Shown: one piece after another, positions 1-5,323 of the stretch
Position numbering within the stretch: position 1 is the stretch's first letter
Layout: the number at the start of each line of letters is the position of its first letter
NCBI GenBank assembly: GCA_947457745.1
Contig: CANGWT010000124.1
Coordinates: forward strand, 1 to 5,323
From: Burkholderiaceae bacterium
GTDB lineage: Bacteria; Pseudomonadota; Gammaproteobacteria; Burkholderiales; Burkholderiaceae
Length of the DNA stretch: 5,323 nucleotides
Direction of reading: 5' to 3'
Translations under genes and position numbers: made by a program
Notes under the pieces: model-generated
What the model was told of the DNA's origin: nothing
Databases searched by the model: none
Seen by the model: only the letters and a program-made list of their open reading frames with translations

Positions 1-75
1 AGCCCTGAAAAGATTCATCTTTTGACGGCTTATGTTTGGGGTTTGTCCAACAACAAGGCAGCTACAGCCAAGTAA
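1..75 (+). CDS. ccoP: Probable CcoP (cbb3 oxidase diheme cytochrome c subunit), C-terminal end only
   Basis: The window opens inside a reading frame of 24 codons ending in TAA at 73-75. The peptide contains LTAYVWGLSNN, which resembles the last helix of the second cytochrome c domain of CcoP (an L-x-AYV-x-x-LS pattern is usual there). CcoP passes electrons from the bc1 complex to the CcoO/CcoN core of the cbb3-type terminal oxidase on the periplasmic face of the inner membrane. No heme motif (CxxCH) is visible because those lie upstream of the edge. The assignment rests on this short tail plus the immediately following ccoG, which normally follows ccoP. It is 5'-partial: the start is outside the window. 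Confidence 0.75.
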   Translation, partial: SPEKIHLLTAYVWGLSNNKAATAK

Positions 76-78
76 TCT

Positions 79-1536
79 GTGTCAGATCATTCCCCGGTAG
101 GCAGGCCTATTTCTATAGATGTCATTGAGGAATCTCTTTATGAGATCCGGCGAAAGATTTATCCACGATCTGTGAGCGGCTTATTTGCTCGTTGGCGCCT
201 CATCTTGGTATTTGCAACGCAATTATTGTTTTATGGTCTTCCTTGGATTAGCTGGAATGGTCGTCAAGCGGTACTTTTTGATTTAATTCAGCGTAAGTTT
301 TATATCTTTGGGCTCGTGCTGTGGCCACAGGATGTGATCTATCTCACACTCCTATTAATTCTTTCTGCCTTGGCCCTCTTTTTATTTACGGCTATTGCGG
401 GCCGATTATTTTGTGGCTACGCTTGTCCCCAAACGGTTTATACCGAAATTTTTATGTGGATCGAGCGTAAAGTTGAGGGCGATCGTTTTGCCCGTATTCG
501 CTTAGATGGTGAAGATTGGCCCTGGAGTATCCATAAATGGCGCCTCAAAATTACCAAGCATTTACTGTGGTTCTTAATAGCTTTTTTCACTGGATTTACT
601 TTCATTGGGTATTTCACCCCAATTGAAACGCTGAGTGCCGCAATCTTGCATCTATCGTTAGGGCCATGGCAAACCTTTTGGTTATGTTTTTATAGCTTTG
701 CAACCTGGGGTAATGCAGGTTTCATGCGAGAGCAAGTATGCAAATATATGTGCCCTTATGCTCGCTTTCAAAGTGTGATGGTAGATAGGGATACTTTCTT
801 GGTCACCTACGATAAGGTCCGCGGTGAGCCACGAGGGAGTCGCAATAAGGCGGCGGATCATATGACTCTAGGTCTTGGTGATTGTGTGGATTGTAGTATC
901 TGTGTGCAAGTCTGCCCAACCGGCATTGATATTCGTGATGGTCTGCAATACATGTGTATCGGTTGTGGCGCCTGTATTGATGCTTGTGATCAAGTAATGG
1001 AAAAGGTGGATTATCCAAAAGGCTTGATTCGGTATACAACCGAGCGAGCTATTGAGGAAAAAGAAACCAATCAAAGTGCCATACGTCATATCTTGCGTCC
1101 ACGTGTTTTGATTTACATTGCCTTTATTGCTGTGCTTACTAGCGCCTTCTTGATCTCATTGCTCACCCGAAATCCGTTAAGGGTTGATGTGATGCGTGAT
1201 CGTGGGGCATTGGCTCGTGAGGTGGATGGCGTTCGTATCGAAAATATTTACCGCATTCAGATCATGAATGCATCGGAAAATAATATGAATGTACAGCTCA
1301 AGGCAAGCGGCTTATCTGATTTGAGAATACTGAATTCTCAAGGAGAATTGGTCACAGAGATTGCAGTAGGCCCAGCTAGTAATCTGTTGATTCCAGTCAA
1401 AGTAAGTACTACTGTAGGGGCGCATGAGCCTGGTAATTACCCAATTCACTTTGATGTGATTGGTCAGGAGATATCTGGTAATGAGTTGATTACTAGGATC
1501 CGTGATGAAAAATCTAGTTTTATTATTCCCCGCTAA
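79..1536 (+). CDS. ccoG: CcoG/FixG/RdxA, cbb3 oxidase assembly factor (polyferredoxin, cupric reductase family)
   Basis: 485 residues, full length for the family. Two bacterial-ferredoxin cluster motifs are visible: C269-x2-C272-x2-C275-x3-C279-P and C293-x2-C296-x2-C299-x3-C303. Two further CxxxCP pairs near the membrane are typical of CcoG: C112/C116 (FCGYACPQ) and C221/C225 (CKYMCPYARFQ). About five membrane helices are expected near residues 41-59, 84-109, 160-180, 187-210 and 343-362. Residues about 365-485 form the periplasmic Ig-like C-terminal domain. Family members reduce Cu(II) to Cu(I), supplying copper for the CcoN Cu-B site. The GTG start is the first usable codon after the in-frame ccoP stop, and the N-terminal segment (SLYEIRRKIYPRSVSG) matches the conserved family start; the next in-frame Met is only at 126. 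No good Shine-Dalgarno is seen, so translation is probably coupled to ccoP, 3 nt upstream. Confidence 0.95.
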   Translation: MSDHSPVGRPISIDVIEESLYEIRRKIYPRSVSGLFARWRLILVFATQLLFYGLPWISWNGRQAVLFDLIQRKFYIFGLVLWPQDVIYLTLLLILSALALFLFTAIAGRLFCGYACPQTVYTEIFMWIERKVEGDRFARIRLDGEDWPWSIHKWRLKITKHLLWFLIAFFTGFTFIGYFTPIETLSAAILHLSLGPWQTFWLCFYSFATWGNAGFMREQVCKYMCPYARFQSVMVDRDTFLVTYDKVRGEPRGSRNKAADHMTLGLGDCVDCSICVQVCPTGIDIRDGLQYMCIGCGACIDACDQVMEKVDYPKGLIRYTTERAIEEKETNQSAIRHILRPRVLIYIAFIAVLTSAFLISLLTRNPLRVDVMRDRGALAREVDGVRIENIYRIQIMNASENNMNVQLKASGLSDLRILNSQGELVTEIAVGPASNLLIPVKVSTTVGAHEPGNYPIHFDVIGQEISGNELITRIRDEKSSFIIPR

Positions 1537-1555
1537 GCTATATAGCGAATGATAG

Positions 1556-1564
1556 AGAGAGGAA
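1556..1564 (+). promoter_or_regulatory. Shine-Dalgarno site of the fixH-like gene
   Basis: A purine-rich AGAGAGGAA lies 5 nt (counting from AGGA) before the ATG at 1569. It is the only strong ribosome binding site in the window; ccoG, fnr, the TauE-like gene and the SulP gene all lack one. It supports the 1569 start and independent translation initiation after the 32-nt ccoG-fixH gap. Confidence 0.6.
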
Positions 1565-1568
1565 AAGC

Positions 1569-1772
1569 ATGTCAGAACATGAAGCTAATAAGCCTTGGTT
1601 TAAACAGCTCTGGCCCTGGTTACTGATCAGTGGCCCCGCAGTTGCTGCCATTGGCTGTGTGATTACTATTTATTTGGCGGTCAATCTCTACTCAGATAAG
1701 CCAGTGCGAGATGGTGTGGTGAAGCGTGGACTCAAAGTAGAGCAGCTTAAAGTGGAGCAGGGCCGTAAATGA
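1569..1772 (+). CDS. fixH: Short FixH/CcoH-like membrane protein, cbb3 oxidase assembly
   Basis: 67 residues with a soluble N-terminus (KPWFKQLWPW), one transmembrane helix near residues 16-38 and a short basic tail. The pattern KPW-x-x-x-WPWLLISGPA, then the helix, then PVRD-x-VVKRGL resembles the N-terminal part of FixH (PF05751), where a DDYYKKGL-like motif follows the helix. Family proteins carrying the full periplasmic domain are about twice this length or more, so this is a reduced version made of the anchor and first motif only. The tyrosine pair of that motif is absent (GVV instead). FixH/CcoH is needed for cbb3 stability, and the place directly after ccoG fits that. The C-terminus holds a duplicated LKVEQ. 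The stop overlaps the next gene's start (ATGA). Family assignment is likely but rests on a short sequence and context. Confidence 0.7.
   Translation: MSEHEANKPWFKQLWPWLLISGPAVAAIGCVITIYLAVNLYSDKPVRDGVVKRGLKVEQLKVEQGRK
1731..1760 (+). repeat. Tandem 15-nt duplication inside fixH
   Basis: Two adjacent 15-nt units, 1731-1745 (ctcaaagtagagcag) and 1746-1760 (cttaaagtggagcag), match at 13 of 15 positions. Both differences are third-codon positions and silent, so each unit encodes LKVEQ. This looks like an old in-frame slippage duplication that extends the C-terminal tail of the FixH-like protein by five residues. Confidence 0.75.
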
Positions 1773-2026
1773 AGTACCGCCTATTCATCTGGATTATGTG
1801 GCCTTCATTCTTGGTCTCCATCTTGGCTGAAGGTCTACTCTTTAGCATTGTGCATCCTGCTGAGTTATTATTTTTTGGTCATCATCCCAATATCTCTGAT
1901 GAGGGTATTTACACCATCGGATTTTTTATTATTTGGATTTTTTGCTCATTTTCGAGCGCTCTGACAGCCTATATTCTTCCGGGAATTCATGTTGATGCTC
2001 AGAACTCGGATAAAGGCTTGATATAG
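1769..2026 (+). CDS. Small two-helix inner membrane protein of unknown function in the cco operon
   Basis: 85 residues with two predicted membrane helices, about 8-28 and 47-69, joined by a short loop (HPAELLFFGHHPNISDEG) that holds three histidines. Polar features inside or near the helices include E21 and the aromatic run around W56. The ATG overlaps the fixH stop by 4 nt (ATGA at 1769-1772), a classic sign of translational coupling, so it is almost certainly made together with CcoG and FixH. I do not recognise a characterised family. I recall similar small proteins (WPxFL...E...ISxxxxYTxxFFxxW) beside fixG/fixH in related betaproteobacteria, but I cannot verify this here. A role in cbb3 oxidase assembly or stability is inferred from position only. 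It ends 7 nt before the convergent fnr stop. Confidence 0.85.
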   Translation: MKYRLFIWIMWPSFLVSILAEGLLFSIVHPAELLFFGHHPNISDEGIYTIGFFIIWIFCSFSSALTAYILPGIHVDAQNSDKGLI

Positions 2027-2033
2027 GCTTTAA

Positions 2034-2789
2034 TTAGGCACATGGTTTGATCTGAACTGTGCGTTCAGGGTTTGGGATACCAGCTAGCTCATGCAGTCCG
2101 TCCATATCAATTAGCTTGATATGACGCTGTTTAATTTGAATAAGTCCCGATTCGGCAAAGCGTGAGAGCATCCGACTCACCGTTTCAATCTGAATGCCAA
2201 GATAGCTGCCAATTTCTACTCGACTCATACGCAAATCAAATTCATTATTGAGATAGCCTCGTGCAGCCAGGCGTTGAGAAAGATTTAGTAGGAAAGTTGC
2301 TAAACGCTCCTCTGCGCGCAAACTACCGAGTGAGAGTAGATGGCGTTGATCTTGTGTGAGTTCACGGCTCAGGATGCGGTGAAATTGCTTTTGCAGTACT
2401 GGAATTTGGCGTGCTAAGTCCTCAAAGGCCTCATAACGAATAATGCAAACCTCGCTCTCTTCTAGGGCAATCGCTTCGGATTGATAGCTGCCCTCACCGA
2501 TACCATCAAGCCCTAAGATCTCGCCGGGTAGATGAAAGCCGATTACTTGTTGACGTCCATCCTCTAGGCCATACTCAGTCTTGAGGGTGCCAAAACGAAT
2601 ACTATAGACCGCAGAAAGTGGGTCACCATGACGGTAGAGACTTTCACCTTTTTGTAGGTGAACCCGTTCTTTTACGAGGGTATCAATCTTGGCAATATCA
2701 GATGGGCTAACTCCCACGGGCAAGCAAAACTGACCCAGTACACAGACTGAGCATTTGCCACTGGGGACATCTGAGTTGGTGTAATTCAT
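2034..2789 (-). CDS. fnr: Fnr/Crp-family oxygen-sensing transcription regulator with [4Fe-4S] ligands
   Basis: 251 residues, the size of E. coli FNR (250). The four cluster cysteines are present as C13-x2-C16-x5-C22 and C115, with 92 residues between the third and fourth, the same spacing as in E. coli FNR (C20, C23, C29, C122). The order is N-terminal cysteine segment, effector beta-roll (about 30-130), long dimerisation helix (about 132-160) and winged helix (about 185-225). The recognition helix reads IETVSRMLSRF, keeping the E-x2-SR residues (E202, S205, R206) that read TTGAT half-sites. It is therefore expected to switch genes when oxygen falls; the neighbouring cbb3 operon is a likely target. 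The ATG start is firm: an in-frame TGA lies two codons upstream. No Shine-Dalgarno precedes it. The gene is convergent with the cco operon and divergent from the TauE-like gene. Confidence 0.95.
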   Translation of the reverse strand: MNYTNSDVPSGKCSVCVLGQFCLPVGVSPSDIAKIDTLVKERVHLQKGESLYRHGDPLSAVYSIRFGTLKTEYGLEDGRQQVIGFHLPGEILGLDGIGEGSYQSEAIALEESEVCIIRYEAFEDLARQIPVLQKQFHRILSRELTQDQRHLLSLGSLRAEERLATFLLNLSQRLAARGYLNNEFDLRMSRVEIGSYLGIQIETVSRMLSRFAESGLIQIKQRHIKLIDMDGLHELAGIPNPERTVQIKPCA

Positions 2790-2842
2790 ATTAGATCAGT
2801 TTATTCTACTCGGATAATGTGCGATCTTCATATTTCTCCGCA
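2790..2842. promoter_or_regulatory. Candidate divergent promoter region between fnr and the TauE-like gene
   Basis: This short gap must hold both start signals if the two genes are not read from elsewhere. On the + strand GATAAT (2813-2818) matches the -10 consensus at 5 of 6 positions; transcription would begin near 2825 and serve the ATG at 2843. On the - strand TAGAAT (2803-2808) also matches 5 of 6 and would give fnr a leader of only about 7 nt. No convincing -35 elements are seen at the usual distances (3 of 6 at best). No proper FNR box (TTGAT-N4-ATCAA) is seen; only an isolated ATCAG half-site lies at 2795-2799. Motifs this short occur by chance, so confidence is low. Confidence 0.3.
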
Positions 2843-3574
2843 ATGCTGACTGCTAGTCTTCTATTGGCAGTATTCTTGGGTGCTCTAGTCAGTGGGTGGC
2901 ACTGCGCTTTGATGTGTGGCGGTATTGCTACAGCAGTTGAGCGTCAAGGCAAGTCCAGTGGATCAAGCTATATTCCATTGCAAAGTAAGTCTGAGCTGTT
3001 CTATCTTCAGCTCATGATGCACGCTGGACGTTTGATGACCTATGTTTTGCTCGGCGCCTTGGCTGCTTGGGCTGGCGCAGTTCTTTGGCAGCAAAATATA
3101 GTGCCTATTCAGCGCCCTTTGTTTGCCATTACATCACTCCTTTTATTGCTAATGGGTTTACGTCTTTTGCGCCCAAGATCAAATGGCTCTCCATTGCTTG
3201 GGAAGTGGTTTGGCGCACGAATGGCTACTTATTGGGCTCAATATTTAGGGGGTTTCACGGCTCGCTCATCTCGCTGGTTTAGTGGGATGGTATGGGGTCT
3301 TGTTCCCTGTGGTTTGGTCTACAGTGTTTTACCACTCGCTTTTTTATCGGGGGATGTCTTAACAGGCGCAGCGCTAATGCTGGCCTTTGGCTTAGGCACC
3401 TTACCTAATTTGTTGCTGATTTCAAAATTTTCAGCGGCTCTGGCACAGCTTAGTCAATATACTGTGGTGAGGTACATTGCTGCAGGTCTTTTGTTGTCAG
3501 CCGCACTATTTGGACTGTATCGTGCCTGGTATTTGCCAGAAGCTTTACTTAAAGGTGGTTTCTGTATTAGTTAA
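2843..3574 (+). CDS. TauE/SafE-like (DsbD_2-type) polytopic membrane protein, possibly metal handling
   Basis: 243 residues from the ATG at 2843, with about six membrane helices. Family landmarks, numbered from this ATG: an N-terminal helix with HCALMCGG (H20, C21, C25), MHAGRLMTYVLLGA at 59-72 opening the third segment, WGLVPCGLVYS at 151-161, and GLGTLPNLL at 183-191. These fit the group called sulfite exporter TauE/SafE family (COG2836), related to the DsbD transmembrane region (PF13386). Such genes often lie near cbb3 oxidase or copper ATPase genes; the conserved H/C/M residues suggest copper or thiol chemistry rather than sulfite export, which is inference. A GTG at 2819 would add eight residues, but the ATG puts the HCxxMC motif at the usual distance from the start and follows a candidate -10. 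The stop overlaps the convergent SulP stop at TTAA. Confidence 0.85.
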   Translation: MLTASLLLAVFLGALVSGWHCALMCGGIATAVERQGKSSGSSYIPLQSKSELFYLQLMMHAGRLMTYVLLGALAAWAGAVLWQQNIVPIQRPLFAITSLLLLLMGLRLLRPRSNGSPLLGKWFGARMATYWAQYLGGFTARSSRWFSGMVWGLVPCGLVYSVLPLAFLSGDVLTGAALMLAFGLGTLPNLLLISKFSAALAQLSQYTVVRYIAAGLLLSAALFGLYRAWYLPEALLKGGFCIS

Positions 3575-5208
3575 TGGGATTGACTGATTGCTCCAGCGAT
3601 ACCCTGCTGCAGGTCGGGGTGAATGCAATCGATAGGCAAGCGCTCCAATAGGCCTCCTCTTAAGGCCATCTCATAGGGTTGATGTGCTAGCCCGCAAATC
3701 ATGAGCTTGATATTGCGATTTTTGCAAATTGCCTCAAGCTCAAGTACAGCATCTATTCCGGAAACGTCGATATAGATCACATTCTTAAGATCCAGTATCA
3801 ATACTTTTGAGGGTAATTCGTTTTCAATACTCTCTAAAATTTTGACTGCGCCGAAAAAGATGGCACCATAAATTCTGAATGCAGCAATAGTCTCCTGATG
3901 CTGCTTTAGCTCTGGAAAATCGATGAGATTGACCGGTTCGTAGCGTGACAAACTCGAGATGCGATACATGAAGGTAATGAATGCAAGCATTAGGCCTACT
4001 TGGATTGCGATGGTAAGGTCTAGCACGATGGTCAGAAAAAATACACTCAACATAGTCAAGCGATAAGGCAGGCGAAATTGTTTGAGGTCTACAAACTTTC
4101 TCCATTCACCCATATTCCAAGCAACAAACATGAGGATGGCAGCTAGGCTAGCTAGAGGAATATTTTTTGCTAGCGGAGCTCCAAATAAAATAATCACTAG
4201 CAGGGTTGCCGAGTGAACGACTCCAGCAATTGGGGTGCTTGCTCCGCTCTGTATGTTGGTGACCGTTCTAGCAATGGTTCCTGTGGCTGGCATGCCGCCA
4301 AAGAATGGTGTGACTACATTAGCAACACCCTGAGCCATCAGCTCTTGATTGGACTCATGACGATCATGAATAAGTCCATCAGCAATCCGGGCGCATAGCA
4401 GTGATTCGATCGCCCCAAGCAGGGCGAGAGTAATTGCAGGCGCAATCACAAATTGAGCAGTGCTCCAGCTAACAGGAATCCACTCAAAACTGGGTAGACC
4501 AGAGGGGATGCCGCCAAAACGACTGCCGATGGTATCTACCGGAAGGTTAAATACACTCGTCACTATGGTGGCCGTAGCCATGGCAATGACAGTGCCTGGT
4601 ATGTTGCTAAGATAACCTAGTTGCTTTTGAAAGACTCGCCAAGCAATCAAAACGGCGAGACTTCCGATCGATAACATTAAGGCGACTGCGTTAATGGTAT
4701 CGGCGGCAGCATACAAAGTTTGAACTGCTTGAAAAAATTCAGCCGGCATTTTGGTAATTTGAAGGCCAAAAAATTCTTTTATTTGAGACAGGCCAATCAG
4801 CACGGCGATACCGTTAGTAAAACCAATAATGACGGCGATTGGAATAAAGCGAATTAATGTCCCTAGCCGAAAGAGACCCATTAGAAATAAAAATATTCCA
4901 GACATGACAGTCGCTAGAAGTAAATTAGCAACGCCATACTGCCCCACAATGCCATAAACGATGACGATGAATGCGCCAGCTGGCCCACCAATTTGCACGC
5001 GACTGCCGCCCAAGACAGAAATGAATCCGCCTGCAATGATTGCGGTAAAGATACCAGCCTCTGGCTTGAGTCCGCTAGCAATCGCAAATGCCATTGCTAA
5101 AGGTAGTGCAACTACCCCGACTGAGATGCCTGCCAATACATCTTTGCTTAAAAGGGTGCCGTTATAGCCCTTAAGGGAATCGAGTAACTTGGGGTGGAAA
5201 AAACGCAT
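3571..5208 (-). CDS. SulP-family anion transporter with STAS domain, DauA-like
   Basis: 545 residues from the ATG at 5208: a SulP transport domain (about 20-420) and a C-terminal cytoplasmic STAS domain (about 442-532). Landmarks are VALPLAMAFAIASG in the first helix, GGSRVQIGGPAGAF (67-80), LLGAIESLLCARIADG (263-278), a conserved GMPATGTIARTVTN segment (305-318), VAWNMGE (362-368) and the STAS loop DVSG (481-484). Several of these resemble E. coli DauA (YchM), a C4-dicarboxylate carrier, so the substrate could be dicarboxylate, sulfate, bicarbonate or another anion; sequence alone does not decide. A longer TTG-started version from 5292 is possible but would overlap the upstream gene by 71 nt, and the added residues look non-family. 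With the ATG, the gap to the upstream stop is 13 nt, suggesting co-transcription. No Shine-Dalgarno is obvious. Confidence 0.93.
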   Translation of the reverse strand: MRFFHPKLLDSLKGYNGTLLSKDVLAGISVGVVALPLAMAFAIASGLKPEAGIFTAIIAGGFISVLGGSRVQIGGPAGAFIVIVYGIVGQYGVANLLLATVMSGIFLFLMGLFRLGTLIRFIPIAVIIGFTNGIAVLIGLSQIKEFFGLQITKMPAEFFQAVQTLYAAADTINAVALMLSIGSLAVLIAWRVFQKQLGYLSNIPGTVIAMATATIVTSVFNLPVDTIGSRFGGIPSGLPSFEWIPVSWSTAQFVIAPAITLALLGAIESLLCARIADGLIHDRHESNQELMAQGVANVVTPFFGGMPATGTIARTVTNIQSGASTPIAGVVHSATLLVIILFGAPLAKNIPLASLAAILMFVAWNMGEWRKFVDLKQFRLPYRLTMLSVFFLTIVLDLTIAIQVGLMLAFITFMYRISSLSRYEPVNLIDFPELKQHQETIAAFRIYGAIFFGAVKILESIENELPSKVLILDLKNVIYIDVSGIDAVLELEAICKNRNIKLMICGLAHQPYEMALRGGLLERLPIDCIHPDLQQGIAGAISQSH

Positions 5209-5221
5209 GTGCGAAAGACTG

Positions 5222-5323
5222 TTAAGCCATCCGATTGCCAACCCAGTAGGCGATAGTCGCGGATAGTGCCGTAACAGCAGATCCCCAAGCAATGTCTATA
5301 AATGCCAAGCGCATAGGAAAGTC
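5222..5323 (-). CDS. C-terminal end of a membrane protein, probably DUF2177 family
   Basis: On the minus strand a frame runs in from the window edge for 33 codons and stops with TAA at 5222-5224. The peptide contains a hydrophobic helix, with the core MRLAFIDIAWGSAVTALSA followed by a short basic end (GNRMA). It resembles the end of DUF2177 proteins as I recall them, in which a W-P-L-x-x-x-x-x-D-x-xWG-x-x-x-(S/T)A pattern forms the last helix. These are small (about 130 residues) four-helix inner membrane proteins of unknown function. The gene's start lies outside the window. It ends 13 nt before the SulP ATG, same strand, so the two are probably one transcript. The family call rests on about 30 residues; that this is coding is supported by the helix pattern and by how it places the SulP start. 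Confidence 0.6.
   Translation of the reverse strand, partial: DFPMRLAFIDIAWGSAVTALSATIAYWVGNRMA

Noticed and set aside
803..1089. Two overlapping minus-strand open frames of 73 and 78 codons
   Set aside because: They lie antisense to the ferredoxin-motif part of ccoG. Their translations are low-complexity His/Tyr/Thr-rich peptides with no family features, as expected opposite a cysteine-rich coding region.
1531..1547. Small hairpin CGCTA-loop-TAGCG over the ccoG stop codon
   Set aside because: A 5-bp stem with no U-tract in the middle of an operon; it could be chance and is not a terminator.
2011..2032. Imperfect inverted repeat TAAAG...CTTTA at the convergent end of the 85-residue gene and fnr, considered as a bidirectional terminator
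   Set aside because: The stem is only 5 bp, AT-rich, followed by a G-G mismatch and two more pairs, with no T-run; it is too weak to call.
2785..2799. Possible FNR box TTCAT...ATCAG at the fnr start
   Set aside because: The half-sites are 5 nt apart rather than 4, and the left half departs from TTGAT; an off-spaced match is not good support.
3067..3282. Plus-strand 71-codon open frame within the TauE-like gene
   Set aside because: It is a shifted frame inside a clear polytopic membrane protein and shows no start signal or family features.
4138..4175. Dense GCTAG/CTAGC repeats
   Set aside because: They are codons of Leu/Ala/Ser-rich membrane helix sequence in the SulP gene; no separate element is needed.
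3824..5167. Open frames opposite or shifted within the SulP gene (3824-4105 on -, 4213-4398 and 4961-5167 on +)
   Set aside because: They overlap conserved SulP and STAS coding sequence. The plus-strand 4961-5167 peptide is Ala/Pro/Thr-rich, typical of an antisense frame of a Gly/Ala/Ile-rich membrane protein.

Overview
The window is a compact stretch of a respiratory gene cluster from a proteobacterium. The best guess is a freshwater betaproteobacterium of the Burkholderiaceae, Polynucleobacter-like. The reasons are moderate GC (mid-40s % by eye), very short intergenic gaps, a very short FixH, and a ccoP-ccoG-fixH order followed by an Fnr-type regulator. The genus is an inference from protein character and layout; no search was run.

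Left part (1-2026, + strand): the last 24 codons of a probable ccoP (cbb3 oxidase diheme subunit), then complete ccoG (polyferredoxin-like assembly factor), a short FixH/CcoH-like membrane protein, and an 85-residue two-helix membrane protein of unknown function. The spacing (3 nt gap, 32 nt gap, 4 nt overlap) indicates one operon, the tail of a ccoNO(Q)PGH unit whose start lies outside the window.

Middle (2034-3574): a minus-strand Fnr regulator that keeps all four [4Fe-4S] cysteines, convergent to the operon. It is divergent from a plus-strand polytopic protein of the TauE/SafE-DsbD_2 type carrying an HCxxMC motif. That type is often found with cbb3 genes and suspected of metal or thiol handling. 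The divergent pair shares an intergenic region of only 29-53 nt.

Right part (3571-5323, - strand): a SulP-family anion transporter with a C-terminal STAS domain, most like the DauA branch. Its stop codon interlocks with that of the TauE-like gene. Upstream of it, running off the window edge, is the C-terminal end of a second membrane protein, probably of the DUF2177 family; this fragment also sets the transporter's start.

Together, the left and middle parts look like a low-oxygen respiration module: oxidase subunit, cupric-reductase/assembly factors, oxygen-sensing regulator and a possible copper-handling membrane protein. The SulP/DUF2177 pair appears to be a separate transport unit. No RNA gene, mobile element, CRISPR array or gene-free stretch over 300 bases was seen. 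I found no clear evidence of a wholly new system; the most promising unknown is the small membrane protein at 1769-2026.
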